Assembly (NCBI RefSeq): GCF_000427825.1
Contig: NZ_ATYT01000015.1
Coordinates: forward strand, 1-64,000
DNA from: Thermocrispum municipale DSM 44069
Lineage (GTDB): Bacteria > Actinomycetota > Actinomycetes > Mycobacteriales > Pseudonocardiaceae
Length of the DNA: 64,000 nt
Direction of reading: 5' to 3'
A program made the translations under genes and the position numbers. The notes beneath the pieces were generated by a model. It saw only the letters and a program-made list of their open reading frames with translations, had not been told where the DNA came from and ran no database searches. Positions 51,115-59,968 of this stretch are shown one piece after another. Position 1 is the stretch's first letter. Each line of letters begins with the position of its first letter.

Positions 51115-52239
51115 ATGCCCCAGCTGCTGGTGATCGCGGAGCAACTGTTCGCCCCCGTCCCGGGCGGCACGGGCCGCTACACCGAGCAGCTGGTGCCCGC
51201 GCTGGTGGCGACCGCGCCGAGGTCGTGGTCCGTGGGCACCGTGGTGTGCCGCCACTCGGATGTCGAGCGGGCACGCTTCGACGGTGCGCACGGGCCCAGG
51301 GTGCTTCCGCTACCACGGCGAGCGATGACCCTGCTGTGGCAATACGGCGTGCGGTACTGGCCCGGCGATGCTGCAGCTGTGCACGCGCCGACCCCGTTCG
51401 CGCCGCCGTTCAAACCCCGTGATGCCCGGTTGACCGTGACGGTCCACGACACCGTGCCGTGGACCCACCCGGAGACACTCACGCCGCGCGGAGTGCGCTG
51501 GCACAAGGCGACCATTGCGCGGGCGATGCACGTCGCGGACGCCGTCGTGGTCCCGACTCAGGCCGTGGCGGACGACTTGGCGACATGCGTGAACGGGCCG
51601 GCTCGCGTGGAAGTGATTCCGCACGCCGCCGCGGAGCTGTTCACCGACCCGCGCGTGGACGAAGCCCGGCCGCCGGGCCTCCCCGAGCAGTTTCTGCTGG
51701 CAGTCGGCACCCTCGAGCCGCGCAAAGGCATCGACGTGCTGATTTCCGCGTTGGGGCGGCTGCACCGCACGGGTGCGGAGCCGCCGCCGCTGCTGCTGGC
51801 CGGGCCGCAGGGTTGGGGCGGGCTGGACCCGGTCGCGCTCGCCGAGCGCACCGGCCTGCCCAGTGGCGCGGTTCGGCAACTCGGCGCGATCGGCGACGAC
51901 GAGCTGGCCGCGACGGTGCGGGCCGCGACGGCGGTGGTCGTCCCGAGCAGGGCGGAAGGTTTCGGACTTCCCGTGCTGGAGGCGATGGCCTGCGGAACAC
52001 CCGTGGTGCACTCGGACGTCCCTGCGCTGGTGGAGGTCGCGGCCGGCGCGGGCGAGGTCGTGCCCGTCGGTGACGACACCGCGCTCGCCGAGACGCTCGG
52101 CAGGCTGCTGGGTGACCAGCGGCGACGGGCGGTGCTCGCGGAAGCGGGACGGCGGCGGGCCGCGGAGTTCTCGTGGCAGCGGACGGCCGAGTCGTTGTGG
52201 AAGTTGCACACCGAGCAAGCCGGATTTGCCGGTTCCTGA
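51115..52239 (+). CDS. Family 1 (GT4-like) glycosyltransferase
   Basis: 374-aa GT-B enzyme. The N-terminus reads LLVIAEQLFAPVPGGTGRYTEQLV, followed by VTVHDTVPWTHPETLTPRG. The C-terminal donor domain has LLAVGTLEPRKGIDVLISAL, AVVVPSRAEGFGLPVLEAMACGTPVVHSDVPALVEV and a C-terminal FSWQRTAESLW. The layout is like mannosyl/rhamnosyl transferases of envelope polysaccharides. ATG 51115 is the only sensible start and lies 20 bases from the divergent GT2 start. It precedes a second GT1 and wbbL on the same strand. Product unknown. Confidence 0.9.
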   Translation: MPQLLVIAEQLFAPVPGGTGRYTEQLVPALVATAPRSWSVGTVVCRHSDVERARFDGAHGPRVLPLPRRAMTLLWQYGVRYWPGDAAAVHAPTPFAPPFKPRDARLTVTVHDTVPWTHPETLTPRGVRWHKATIARAMHVADAVVVPTQAVADDLATCVNGPARVEVIPHAAAELFTDPRVDEARPPGLPEQFLLAVGTLEPRKGIDVLISALGRLHRTGAEPPPLLLAGPQGWGGLDPVALAERTGLPSGAVRQLGAIGDDELAATVRAATAVVVPSRAEGFGLPVLEAMACGTPVVHSDVPALVEVAAGAGEVVPVGDDTALAETLGRLLGDQRRRAVLAEAGRRRAAEFSWQRTAESLWKLHTEQAGFAGS

Positions 52240-52261
52240 CCACCGGCGCCGACGGTCGTCG

Positions 52262-52267
52262 TAGTCT
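52262..52267 (+). promoter_or_regulatory. Candidate -10 of leaderless GT1 gene
   Basis: TAGTCT followed by seven bases and the ATG at 52275; no Shine-Dalgarno sequence. Confidence 0.5.
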
Positions 52268-52274
52268 TCGGATC

Positions 52275-53423
52275 ATGCTCGCCGAGCCCAGGGTGCTCAT
52301 CGACGCGACGGCCGTGCCCGCCGATCGCGGCGGCGTCGGCCGCTACGTCGATGCGCTGATCGCTGCCCTGGACGCCGACGGCGCGTCCCTCGTGGTGGTC
52401 TGCCAGCAGCGGGACGAGCATGTCTACGGCGAGATCGCGCCGCACTCCGACGTGGTCGCCGCGCCGCAGACGATCGCCCGGCCGCCGGCCCGGTTGGCCT
52501 GGGAGCAGGTCGGCTTCCCGCGGCTGATCGACAAGCTCGGCGTCGACGTCGTGCACAGCCCGCACTACACGATGCCGCTGGCGGGCAAGGCGGCGTCGGT
52601 GGTGACGCTGCACGACGCGACGTTCTTCACCGAGCCGGTGCTGCACTCGGCGGTCAAGGTGCGATTCTTCCGTTCCTGGACCCGCTTGTCGCTGCGCAGG
52701 GCCGACCGCTGTGTGGTTCCCAGTGAGGCGACCGCTCGCGAGCTGACCGCGGTGGCCTCGGCCGATCCCGAGCGTCTCAGCGTGATCCCGCACGGCGTCG
52801 ACACCGACAGCTTCCACCCGCCGTCGCCGGAGGAGATCGCGGAGGCGAGAGCGGCGGCTGGCCTGGGCGAGCAGCCGTACGTGGCTTTCCTGGGTGCGCT
52901 CGAGCCGCGCAAGAACGTGCCCGCGTTGATCCGCGGGTTCGTGCAGGCGGTCCGCGACCGGGCGGATCCGCCCGCGTTGGCGTTGGCAGGCCCACCGGGC
53001 TGGGACGACCGGATCGGCAAGGCCATGGCCACCGTGCCGCCGCACGTCCGGGTCGTGCGCGCCGGGTACCTGCCGTACCGGTGCCTCGCCGGCTACCTCG
53101 GCGGGGCGGAGCTGGTGGTGTACCCCAGCCTCGGGGAAGGGTTCGGGCTGCCCGTGCTGGAGGCGATGGCCTGCGGCGCCTGTGTGCTGACCACGCGACG
53201 GCTGGCCCTGCCGGAGGTCGGCGGAGACGCGGTGGCGTACTGCGGCGTGGGGGCAGGCGACGTGGCGGCGGCGCTCGGTGAGCTGCTCGACGACCCGGGC
53301 AAGCGAGCCGAACTGGGTGCGGCAGCCGTGTTGCGTGCGAAAGAGTTCAGTTGGCGAGCGAGCGCGCAGCGGCATCGGGAGATCTACCAGCGGGCCGCGC
53401 GGGCCCGGTCGGGAAGCAGATGA
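52275..53423 (+). CDS. Family 1 (GT4-like) glycosyltransferase
   Basis: 382-aa GT-B transferase: VLIDATAVPADRGGVGRYVDALI near the N-terminus, VVHSPHYTMPLAGKAASVVTLHD, AFLGALEPRKNVPALIRGF, and ELVVYPSLGEGFGLPVLEAMACGACVLTTRRLALPEVGG (E-x7-E). Similar to retaining mannosyltransferases of cell-wall glycan synthesis. The start is set by a leaderless -10 element. The last codons overlap the first wbbL start candidate as ATGA. In mycobacterial and related genomes a GT1 gene beside wbbL is often present, but its acceptor is not known to me. Confidence 0.9.
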   Translation: MLAEPRVLIDATAVPADRGGVGRYVDALIAALDADGASLVVVCQQRDEHVYGEIAPHSDVVAAPQTIARPPARLAWEQVGFPRLIDKLGVDVVHSPHYTMPLAGKAASVVTLHDATFFTEPVLHSAVKVRFFRSWTRLSLRRADRCVVPSEATARELTAVASADPERLSVIPHGVDTDSFHPPSPEEIAEARAAAGLGEQPYVAFLGALEPRKNVPALIRGFVQAVRDRADPPALALAGPPGWDDRIGKAMATVPPHVRVVRAGYLPYRCLAGYLGGAELVVYPSLGEGFGLPVLEAMACGACVLTTRRLALPEVGGDAVAYCGVGAGDVAAALGELLDDPGKRAELGAAAVLRAKEFSWRASAQRHREIYQRAARARSGSR

Positions 53424-54349
53424 GGCCGCCGAGGACAATGTCGCGCGTGACAGCCAGAACCCGCTACGGCGATCGGGTCGCCGTGGTCACGGTGACCTAC
53501 ACGTCTGGCGAGGTCTTGGAGCGCTTTCTGGACACGCTGGTGAAGGCGTCGTCGCGCGAGGTGACCGTGGTCCTTGCGGACAACGGGTCCGCCGACGGAG
53601 CACCGCAGCGGGCCGCGCGCGAGCGGGAGAACGTGCGAGTGCTGCCCACCGGCGGCAATCTCGGCTACGGCACGGCGGCCAACCGGGGCGTGGCAGAACT
53701 GGACTCCTCGTACGGGTGGGTGGTCATCGCCAACCCGGACCTGGAATGGGAGCCGGGTTCGCTCGACCTGCTGCTCGAGGCCGCGGAGCGTTGGCCGCAG
53801 GGCGGTGCGTTCGGCCCGCTGATCCGGGAGGCGGACGGGTCGATCTACCCGAGCGCGCGGAGCCTGCCGTCGTTGATTCGCGGCGCCGGGCACGCCGTGT
53901 TCGCCGACATCTGGCCGAACAACCCGTGGACCAGGGCCTACCTGCAGACCGGCCGTGAACCGCGGGAACGCGCCGCCGGATGGCTGTCCGGGTCGTGCCT
54001 GTTGCTGCGGCGGCAGGCGTTCGAGGACGTCGACGGCTTCGACGAGCGCTACTTCATGTACTTCGAGGACGTCGACCTCGGCGAGCGGCTCGGCCGGGCA
54101 GGCTGGCTGAACGTCTACGTGCCCAGCGCACAGGTGATGCACATTCACGGGCACGCGACCTCGCGGGAGACCGCGGCGATGCTCGCCGCCCACCACGACA
54201 GCGCATACCGCTACCTCGCCGGACGCTATTCACGCCCGTGGAGCAAGCCGTTACTGTGGTTGCTGCGGCTCGGGCTCGCGCTGCGGCTGCGGGTCGCCAT
54301 GCGCAAGCGCACCGGCCACCGCGCGGCCGATCAGCCTTCCAGCCGCTGA
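53420..54349 (+). CDS. wbbL: Rhamnosyltransferase WbbL (arabinogalactan linker)
   Basis: 309-aa GT2 enzyme. Motifs: VAVVTVTYTSGEVLERFLDTL, VLADNGSADGAPQ, LPTGGNLGYGTAANRGVAEL, FMYFEDVDLGERLGRAGW and MHIHGHATSRE. The match to my recollection of M. tuberculosis WbbL1 is close. It transfers L-rhamnose from dTDP-rhamnose (made by RmlB/RmlD) onto decaprenyl-PP-GlcNAc, building the linker between peptidoglycan and arabinogalactan at the inner membrane. The start is uncertain: 53420 overlaps the previous stop (ATGA), while 53438 and 53447 are in-frame alternatives. Its 3' end overlaps a convergent gene by 19 bases. Confidence 0.93.
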   Translation: MRPPRTMSRVTARTRYGDRVAVVTVTYTSGEVLERFLDTLVKASSREVTVVLADNGSADGAPQRAARERENVRVLPTGGNLGYGTAANRGVAELDSSYGWVVIANPDLEWEPGSLDLLLEAAERWPQGGAFGPLIREADGSIYPSARSLPSLIRGAGHAVFADIWPNNPWTRAYLQTGREPRERAAGWLSGSCLLLRRQAFEDVDGFDERYFMYFEDVDLGERLGRAGWLNVYVPSAQVMHIHGHATSRETAAMLAAHHDSAYRYLAGRYSRPWSKPLLWLLRLGLALRLRVAMRKRTGHRAADQPSSR

Positions 54350-54708
54350 GCCAGGTTGTTGGTCCGCCGCCGCTGGGTGGTCGTCGGCAGCAGGTCGTCG
54401 GTGTGCTCCTCCACGACGATCTCTTCCTCGCCGTCCTCGGTCTGCTCCGCGCCGCCCGGCATGACCTGCTGGGTCGGCGTCGGCTCGGCCAGGTAGTCGT
54501 CGTCCTGCTCGCGGATCTCCTCGTCGGACAGGATCGTCGTGGCGTCCGGGTCCACCATCGCCGCTTCCGCCCCGCGCACCACTTCGCGCGGGATCTGCTG
54601 GGTATTGGCGGCGTCCATCGGAGAAATCGCACTTTCCGGCGTCACGACGTACGCGCCACGCTCCTGTGCCCGCTTGAGCAACGCATCTGCCCTAGCGAGA
54701 GGATCCAT
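54331..54708 (-). CDS. Acidic hypothetical protein
   Basis: 125-aa soluble protein without signal or membrane segment. The N-terminal 45 residues are helical (LARADALLKRAQERGAYVV). The remainder is acidic and probably disordered (EEIREQDDDYLAEP, EDGEEEIVVEEHTDD) and ends in basic RRRTNNLAQRLEG. The ATG at 54708 has GGGAGGTC a few bases upstream, supporting expression. No recognised domain. It is convergent with wbbL (19-base overlap) and divergent from manC. Confidence 0.75.
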   Translation of the reverse strand: MDPLARADALLKRAQERGAYVVTPESAISPMDAANTQQIPREVVRGAEAAMVDPDATTILSDEEIREQDDDYLAEPTPTQQVMPGGAEQTEDGEEEIVVEEHTDDLLPTTTQRRRTNNLAQRLEG

Positions 54709-54883
54709 CCCCGACCTCCCTGCTCGGTGGGCGCCCGAGTGGTGAGGTGGTGCGCCCGTGCACTGTGTCCAAGGGTAGGCCGGACAGGTGATCTCCGTCA
54801 GGAAATCACGCCGAGACCGGCCAGGTGTCGCCCATTTGGTGCTCGTGCAAACGCTTCGGCCACATTGTGTCAGGATCGCTGGC

Positions 54884-55990
54884 ATGAGTGAGGATCCCCC
54901 AGCCGCGCTGGACGCCACGCCGGACCCGGGAGCGGACGCCGTCGTGCTGGTCGGAGGGAAGGGCACCCGGCTGCGGCCGCTGACCCTGTCCACGCCGAAA
55001 CCGATGCTGCCGACCGCGGGCGTGCCGTTCCTGTCGCATCTGCTGTCCCGCATCCGCGCCGCAGGCATCCGGCACGTCGTGCTGGGCACGTCGTACCGGG
55101 CCGAGGTGTTCTCCGAGTACTTCGGCGACGGGTCCCGGCTGGGGCTGGAGCTGGAGTACGTGGTGGAGTCCGAGCCGTTGGACACCGCGGGCGCCATCCG
55201 CAACGTCGCGCACCTGCTGCGCGCCGACGACGTGCTGGTCTTCAACGGCGACATCCTGTCCGCCGCGAACCCGCTCGATCTGCTGGCGACCCATCGCGAC
55301 ACGGGAGCCGACGTCACGTTGCACCTGGTCAAGGTGGACGACCCGAGCCGGTTCGGGTCCGTCCCGACCGATGCCGACGGACGCGTGACGGCGTTTCTGG
55401 AGAAGACGCCGAATCCGCCGACGGACCAGATCAACGCGGGGTGCTACGTGTTCCGGAGGTCCGTGATCGAGGAGATCCCGGCGGGCAGACCGGTGTCGGT
55501 GGAACGAGAGACGTTCCCGCAGCTGCTGGCGTCCGGCAGGCACCTGCAGGCGCACGTGGATTCGTCGTACTGGCTCGATGTGGGCACGCCCGCCGCGTTC
55601 GTGCGGGGTTCGGCGGACCTGGTGCGGGGCGTCGCGCCGAGCGGCATGCTGACCGACGGTCCGGCCGACCGGCTGGTGCACCCCACCGCCACGGTCGATC
55701 CCGCGGCGACCGTCGACGGCGGGTCGACGGTCGGGGCCGACGCGGTGGTGGCCTCCGGTGCCCGGATCACGTCGTCCGTGCTGGCCGACGGTGTCCGGGT
55801 CGCCGAGGACGCCGTCGTCGTGGACTCGGTGCTGGGCACCGGCGCCGTCGTCGGGCCGCGGACCGAGCTGCGCGGCGTGGTGTTGGGCGACGGTGTGCGC
55901 GTCGGGGCCGACTGCGAGCTGCTCGACGGGGTCCGGATCTGGCCGGGCGTCGAGCTGCCCGACGGGGGCGTGCGGTTCTCCGCAGGCTAG
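54884..55990 (+). CDS. manC: Sugar-1-phosphate nucleotidyltransferase (mannose-1-phosphate guanylyltransferase-like)
   Basis: 368-aa enzyme. The N-terminal nucleotidyltransferase domain has VVLVGGKGTRLRPLTLSTPKPMLP, the family signature loop, then FNGDILSAANP (metal Asp) and FLEKTPNPPTDQINAGCYVF. The C-terminal left-handed beta-helix consists of hexapeptide repeats (ATVDPAATVDGGSTVGADAVVAS). This architecture is that of actinobacterial GDP-mannose pyrophosphorylase (Rv3264c), making GDP-mannose from mannose 1-phosphate and GTP. Sequence alone cannot fully exclude another NDP-sugar. ATG 54884. Its TAG stop shares the CTAG palindrome with the stop of the convergent GntR gene. Confidence 0.92.
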   Translation: MSEDPPAALDATPDPGADAVVLVGGKGTRLRPLTLSTPKPMLPTAGVPFLSHLLSRIRAAGIRHVVLGTSYRAEVFSEYFGDGSRLGLELEYVVESEPLDTAGAIRNVAHLLRADDVLVFNGDILSAANPLDLLATHRDTGADVTLHLVKVDDPSRFGSVPTDADGRVTAFLEKTPNPPTDQINAGCYVFRRSVIEEIPAGRPVSVERETFPQLLASGRHLQAHVDSSYWLDVGTPAAFVRGSADLVRGVAPSGMLTDGPADRLVHPTATVDPAATVDGGSTVGADAVVASGARITSSVLADGVRVAEDAVVVDSVLGTGAVVGPRTELRGVVLGDGVRVGADCELLDGVRIWPGVELPDGGVRFSAG

Positions 55991-56352
55991 TCCTGCTCCA
56001 GCGCCGCCTGCACGATCTTGAGGGCTTCCTTGCGGCTGAGGCCCAGGCTGTCGGTGACGTCGACGTACTCGGCGGCGGCCTCGGCTGCCCGTGCCCGGGT
56101 CGTGTCACCTTGCGCGCTGACGAACGTGCCCGCACGGCCGCGGGTGTCCAGCAGCCCGGCGGCTTCCAGCTCGCGGTAGGCGCGGGCCACGGTGTTCGGC
56201 GCGATGCCCAGCTCAGCGGCCAGCGCGCGCACGGTGGGCAGCTTGGTGCCGACCGGCAGCCGTCCGTCGTTGATCCGGGCCGCCAGGCCGTTGCGGACCT
56301 GCTCGAACGGTGGAACCGAGGAACTCGGGTCGATCCGCAGACGCACCGTCAT
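55987..56352 (-). CDS. GntR-family regulator (YtrA-like)
   Basis: 121-aa regulator with an N-terminal winged helix-turn-helix (SVPPFEQVRNGLAARINDGRLPVGTKLPTVRALAAELGIAPNTVARAYRELEAAGLL) and a short C-terminal helical segment instead of a ligand-binding domain, typical of the YtrA subfamily. The recognition helix is in PNTVARAYRELE. Its ATG overlaps the NUDIX gene stop (ATGA), so it is coupled to the fbi operon. It probably acts on its own operon or on a nearby transporter; the target is not visible. Confidence 0.9.
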   Translation of the reverse strand: MTVRLRIDPSSSVPPFEQVRNGLAARINDGRLPVGTKLPTVRALAAELGIAPNTVARAYRELEAAGLLDTRGRAGTFVSAQGDTTRARAAEAAAEYVDVTDSLGLSRKEALKIVQAALEQD

Positions 56353-56906
56353 CCGACCGCTCCCACCGTGCGGTGTGCGGCCCGCACCGCCGCCATCAGC
56401 GGCACGAGGTCCTCGCTGCCCTCCGGCAGGGCGTCGACCGGCCACCAGCGCAAATCGTCCGACTCGTCGCTGCACACCGGCTGCGCGCCTACCGGGGCCC
56501 ACGCGACGAACCGCACGTCCAGGTGGCGCGTCGGCACGCCGAGTGAACAGGTGATGGGGTGGACGTCGAGGTGAACCGGCTCGGGGGCGAACCGCAGGCC
56601 GGCGATCCCGGACTCCTCGGCGGCCTCGCGGGCCGCGGCCGCATTCAGTGACTCGTCGTCCGGTTCGCAATGACCGCCGAGCTGCAGCCACCGCCCGACG
56701 CGCGGATGCAGCGTGAGCAGCACGTTGCTGCCGTCGTGGTCGAGCACCACCGCCGAGGCCGTGAGGTGCCCGGGCGCGCACGAGCGAGCGCAGGCGTCCG
56801 TGCGGGCGGCCAGGAACGACAAGTAGGCCTGGCGCAGCGACTCCTGCTCGTGTGTCGGCGGGCGCCATGACGCGAGCAGGTCGGCAGCGGCGGCGTGCAA
56901 GCTCAC
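56349..56906 (-). CDS. NUDIX hydrolase
   Basis: 185-aa protein. The N-terminal helices ([29 protein letters not shown]) precede a NUDIX domain with [39 protein letters not shown]. This matches the Nudix box GX5EX7REUXEEXGU closely: G at the HCEP turn, REAAEE catalytic glutamates. Such enzymes hydrolyse nucleoside diphosphate-linked compounds. GTG start overlaps the fbiB stop (GTGA) and its own stop overlaps gntR (ATGA). The coupling to F420 genes suggests a housekeeping role, for example cleaning up nucleotide by-products, which is speculation. Confidence 0.9.
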   Translation of the reverse strand: MSLHAAAADLLASWRPPTHEQESLRQAYLSFLAARTDACARSCAPGHLTASAVVLDHDGSNVLLTLHPRVGRWLQLGGHCEPDDESLNAAAAREAAEESGIAGLRFAPEPVHLDVHPITCSLGVPTRHLDVRFVAWAPVGAQPVCSDESDDLRWWPVDALPEGSEDLVPLMAAVRAAHRTVGAVG

Positions 56907-58252
56907 AGTTCGATCAGCCCTTCGTCCACCGGGTGCGGCGGCCGTGGCTGCGTCAGGTCTCCGGCTTCGGGAGCAGGCCTGCCGACCGCCACGGCACCGA
57001 GCGGATACCAGCCGTCGTCCAGCCTGAGCACCTCCCGGGCCGTGGGCGCCGCGAAGATCGTCGAACCGACCCAGCACGACCCGAGGCCTTCGGCCGCCAG
57101 CGCCACCAGCAGCGCCTGCACCGCAGCGCCCCCGGCCACGGTGAACATGGTGTGCTCGCAGGCGGCCCGCCGCTGGTCCGGGTACTTGTGCGCCCCGTCA
57201 GGCACCAGGAACGGCACGATCAGTTCGGGCGCCCGGCGCAGCAGGTCACCGCGGGCCAGCCGTTTCTCGATCTGCTGCGGTGTGAACCCGTCGCCTTCCA
57301 AGTCCGATCGCCACACCTCACGCATGGCATCGAGCAGCCTGGTGCGCCGCTCGGCGTCACGCAGCCACAGAAACCGCACGGGCTTGGTGTGATGCGGCGC
57401 CGGCGCGGTCAACGCCGCTCCGACGGCGCGACGCACCGCCTCCGAGTCGACCGGCTCGTCGCTGAACGCCCGCACCGAACGCCGCACCAGCACGGCTTGC
57501 CTGCGCCCCTCCGCAAGAGCCTCGGCCGTCCCGAGGCGGAACAAGTCCTCCTCGGCCGGGCGGATCAGATCCCGGGCGGACGAGCCGTCGTCGACGATCT
57601 GCAGCCCACGCACCACGGCCACCGGCACGCCGCGCAGCTTGCCCTTGACCAGATCCGCCGCCGCGGCCAGCTCGTCGGCCACGGCGACTTCGGTGACGGC
57701 GAGCTCGTTGCCGTGCGAATCCACTTCGCCCGCGTAGGAGTGCAGCACGCGCAGCCCGGACGACCCGATCGCGGTGTCGGTCTGGCCGATCCGCCAGGCA
57801 CGGCCCATCGTGTCCGTCACCAGCACGGCCACTTCCACGCCCAGCCGCTCGCGCAGACCGTTGCGCAGCGCCTTCGCCGAGGCGTCCGGGTCCTCCGGCA
57901 GGACGGCGATCTCGCCCTTGTCAACGTTGGAGGCGTCCACGCCGGAGGCTGCCTGCACGATGCCGAGCTTGTTCTCGGTGATCTGGGTCTGCCGGAACGT
58001 GGCCAGCACGCGGCGGGATTCCTCGGTGACCAGCCGTCGGCGTACCACCTCGCGCTCGTCGGCGTCGCCGTAGACTCGGTGCACCATGCCCTCCACCTTC
58101 GAGATGACCTTGCTGGTCACCACGACGATGTCGCCGGATCGCAGCCAGGGCGCCGCGTGCGCGATCGCGCCGGTCAAGTCGTCGCCCGGACGGAACTCCG
58201 GCAGCCCGGTGACCGGCAGGATCTCCACCTTCTCCGCGGCGTGGTCGCTCAT
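56903..58252 (-). CDS. fbiB: Coenzyme F420 biosynthesis protein FbiB
   Basis: 449-aa bifunctional enzyme. The N-terminal gamma-glutamyl ligase domain (about 1-245) has [26 protein letters not shown] and [21 protein letters not shown]. The C-terminal nitroreductase-fold FMN domain (about 250-449) has [55 protein letters not shown]. It adds several glutamates to F420-0 and reduces dehydro-F420-0. Length equals that of characterised actinobacterial FbiB. The start overlaps the fbiA stop (ATGA). Confidence 0.96.
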   Translation of the reverse strand: MSDHAAEKVEILPVTGLPEFRPGDDLTGAIAHAAPWLRSGDIVVVTSKVISKVEGMVHRVYGDADEREVVRRRLVTEESRRVLATFRQTQITENKLGIVQAASGVDASNVDKGEIAVLPEDPDASAKALRNGLRERLGVEVAVLVTDTMGRAWRIGQTDTAIGSSGLRVLHSYAGEVDSHGNELAVTEVAVADELAAAADLVKGKLRGVPVAVVRGLQIVDDGSSARDLIRPAEEDLFRLGTAEALAEGRRQAVLVRRSVRAFSDEPVDSEAVRRAVGAALTAPAPHHTKPVRFLWLRDAERRTRLLDAMREVWRSDLEGDGFTPQQIEKRLARGDLLRRAPELIVPFLVPDGAHKYPDQRRAACEHTMFTVAGGAAVQALLVALAAEGLGSCWVGSTIFAAPTAREVLRLDDGWYPLGAVAVGRPAPEAGDLTQPRPPHPVDEGLIEL

Positions 58253-59238
58253 GGCCGTACTCCCGCGAGCTCGAACGCCGCGCGCACCATGGCCGCGGTG
58301 GCGTCCGGGTCGGACATGATGAGCGGAATGTCGCGGACCTCGACCCCGGGCACGTCGGCCCGCTCGCCCTCGGCGATCAGCCAACCGTCGAGCAGGCCTT
58401 CGTCCTTGCGGGAGCCGTAGTGCTGTCCGACGGCCTCCGCGGTGCTGTCCACACCGATCGCGGCCAGGCACGCGTCGGCCATCCCGCGCAGCGGGCGTCC
58501 GCCGACGATGGGCGAGACGCCGACGACCGGTGCGGACGCCGCGCGCACCGCCTGCTTCAACCCGGGCACGGACAACACCGAACCGATCGACACCACCGGG
58601 TTCGACGGCGCCAGCAGGATGATGTCGGCCTCGGCGATGGCCTCCAGCACGCCCGGCCCCGGCTTCGCCTCCTCGGCGCCGACCGGGACGAACGCGTGCG
58701 CGGGCAGCTTGGCCCGATGGCGCACCCACCACTCCTGGAAGTGGATCGCGCGCCGCTCGCCGGACTGCGCCAGGTCGACCACCACGTGCGTCTCCACCCG
58801 GTCGTCGCTCATCGGCAGCAGCGCGACGCCCGGCTTCCACCGGTCACACAGCGCCTCGGTGATCGCCGACAGCGGATAGCCCGCACGCAGCATCCGCGAG
58901 CGGATCAGGTGGGTGGCGATGTCCTTGTCGCCGAGGCCGAACCAGTCCGGGTCCGCCCCGTAGGCCTTCAGTTCCTCCGACACCGTCCACGTCTCGTTCG
59001 CATGGCCCCAGCCGCGCTCGGTGTCGATACCGCCGCCCAGGGTGTACATGCAGGTGTCCAGGTCCGGGCAGATACGTAAACCGTGCAGCCAGATGTCGTC
59101 CCCGGTGTTCACCACCGCGCTGACCTGGTGTTTTGTCTCCGATTCCGCTGCGCCGACGGGCGGCAGCCCGAGCGCCGCCTTCACCCCGAGCAGGAAACGC
59201 GCTCCGCCGACGCCGCCGACGATGACTGTGACCTTCAC
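58249..59238 (-). CDS. fbiA: Phosphoenolpyruvate/2-phospho-L-lactate transferase FbiA
   Basis: 329-aa CofD-like transferase joining the activated three-carbon unit to Fo to make dehydro-F420-0 or F420-0. Visible motifs: N-terminal [71 protein letters not shown] and [20 protein letters not shown] start at 59238. First gene of the coupled run fbiA-fbiB-nudix-gntR. F420 serves reductases in these bacteria. Confidence 0.96.
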   Translation of the reverse strand: MKVTVIVGGVGGARFLLGVKAALGLPPVGAAESETKHQVSAVVNTGDDIWLHGLRICPDLDTCMYTLGGGIDTERGWGHANETWTVSEELKAYGADPDWFGLGDKDIATHLIRSRMLRAGYPLSAITEALCDRWKPGVALLPMSDDRVETHVVVDLAQSGERRAIHFQEWWVRHRAKLPAHAFVPVGAEEAKPGPGVLEAIAEADIILLAPSNPVVSIGSVLSVPGLKQAVRAASAPVVGVSPIVGGRPLRGMADACLAAIGVDSTAEAVGQHYGSRKDEGLLDGWLIAEGERADVPGVEVRDIPLIMSDPDATAAMVRAAFELAGVRP

Positions 59239-59315
59239 TCTGCCGATCCTTGCACGGGTGACGCCGTCCGTGGCGACCAGCGTGCGATCGGCCCTGACAG
59301 CGGCCCCAGCGTGAG

Positions 59316-59321
59316 TACGGT
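59316..59321 (+). promoter_or_regulatory. Candidate -10 of leaderless 59328 gene
   Basis: TACGGT followed by six bases and ATG at 59328, in the divergent gap with fbiA. Confidence 0.5.
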
Positions 59322-59327
59322 GGCGGT

Positions 59328-59513
59328 ATGAGCCTGTTCCGCAAGGACGACCGGGTCAACGAGGACCTGGTGGACGAGATCTCCGACAGCTTCAACCGGG
59401 CCATGCAACGCAAGCAGCGGCGTGAGGAGGCTCACGAAGCGGAGGAGAAGAAGGCCACGCCGCGTTTCCTGGTCACGGGTGATCAACGTGACACCCGCGG
59501 CCGACCTGGGTAA
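59328..59513 (+). CDS. Small charged hypothetical protein
   Basis: 61-aa protein, highly charged and mostly helical (FRKDDRVNEDLVDEISDSF, RKQRREEAHEAEEKK), then a short basic tail. No recognised domain. I accept it as real because a -10-like TACGGT lies exactly six bases before the ATG and the reading frame shows coding-like composition. It is divergent from fbiA and precedes the ferredoxin gene by 115 bases. The downstream gap contains a 12-bp palindrome. Confidence 0.6.
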   Translation: MSLFRKDDRVNEDLVDEISDSFNRAMQRKQRREEAHEAEEKKATPRFLVTGDQRDTRGRPG

Positions 59514-59517
59514 ACAG

Positions 59518-59529
59518 CCTGGGCCCAGG
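59518..59529. promoter_or_regulatory. 12-bp palindrome upstream of ferredoxin gene
   Basis: CCTGGGCCCAGG is a perfect dyad just after the small gene's stop. A -10-like TAATCT occurs about 45 bases further on. It may be a weak terminator or operator; no other signal decides between them. Confidence 0.3.
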
Positions 59530-59628
59530 GCGGGTAAAGCCGACCACCTACCGCACCGGCACGGCGGTCGGCGTAATCTGCCGCTAACCCGGACGTGCCG
59601 CACTCCGCAGTGACTCAAGGAGAGCCCA

Positions 59629-59949
59629 GTGACCTACGTGATCGCCGAGCCCTGCGTCGACGTGCTCGACAAGGCGTGCATCGACGAGTGCCCCGTGGAC
59701 TGCATCTACGAGGGCGAGCGGATGCTCTACATCCATCCGGACGAATGCGTCGACTGTGGTGCTTGTGAGCCGGTCTGTCCGGTCGAGGCCATCTACTACG
59801 AGGACGACGTGCCCGACGAGTGGGCGGCCTACACCCAGGCCAACGTGGACTTCTTCGAGAAGCTGGGGTCGCCTGGCGGCGCGGCGAAGGTCGGCAAGGT
59901 GGCCGACGACCCGCAGTGGATCAAGGACCTGCCGCCGCAGGGCGAGTGA
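59629..59949 (+). CDS. fdxA: 7Fe ferredoxin
   Basis: 106-aa electron carrier. The first cluster ligands are [17 protein letters not shown]: Cys9, Cys17 and Cys21 fit a C-x7-C-x3-CP site for a [3Fe-4S] cluster, with Cys25 joining the second cluster. The second motif [15 protein letters not shown] is a classic [4Fe-4S] site. The C-terminal 60 residues are the extension seen in actinobacterial FdxA/FdxC. It may supply electrons to cytochromes P450 or reductases. AAGGAG is upstream of the GTG. The dapC gene follows, as in mycobacteria (fdxC and Rv1178, by memory). Confidence 0.95.
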   Translation: MTYVIAEPCVDVLDKACIDECPVDCIYEGERMLYIHPDECVDCGACEPVCPVEAIYYEDDVPDEWAAYTQANVDFFEKLGSPGGAAKVGKVADDPQWIKDLPPQGE

Positions 59950-59968
59950 CCCCGGCTGCGTGGGCCGA

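Noticed and set aside
59756-59968. Longer N-terminus for dapC overlapping the ferredoxin gene
   Set aside because: The extra part is Arg/Thr-rich antiframe of a certain ferredoxin gene, and homologous aminotransferases begin near residue 1 of the chosen start.
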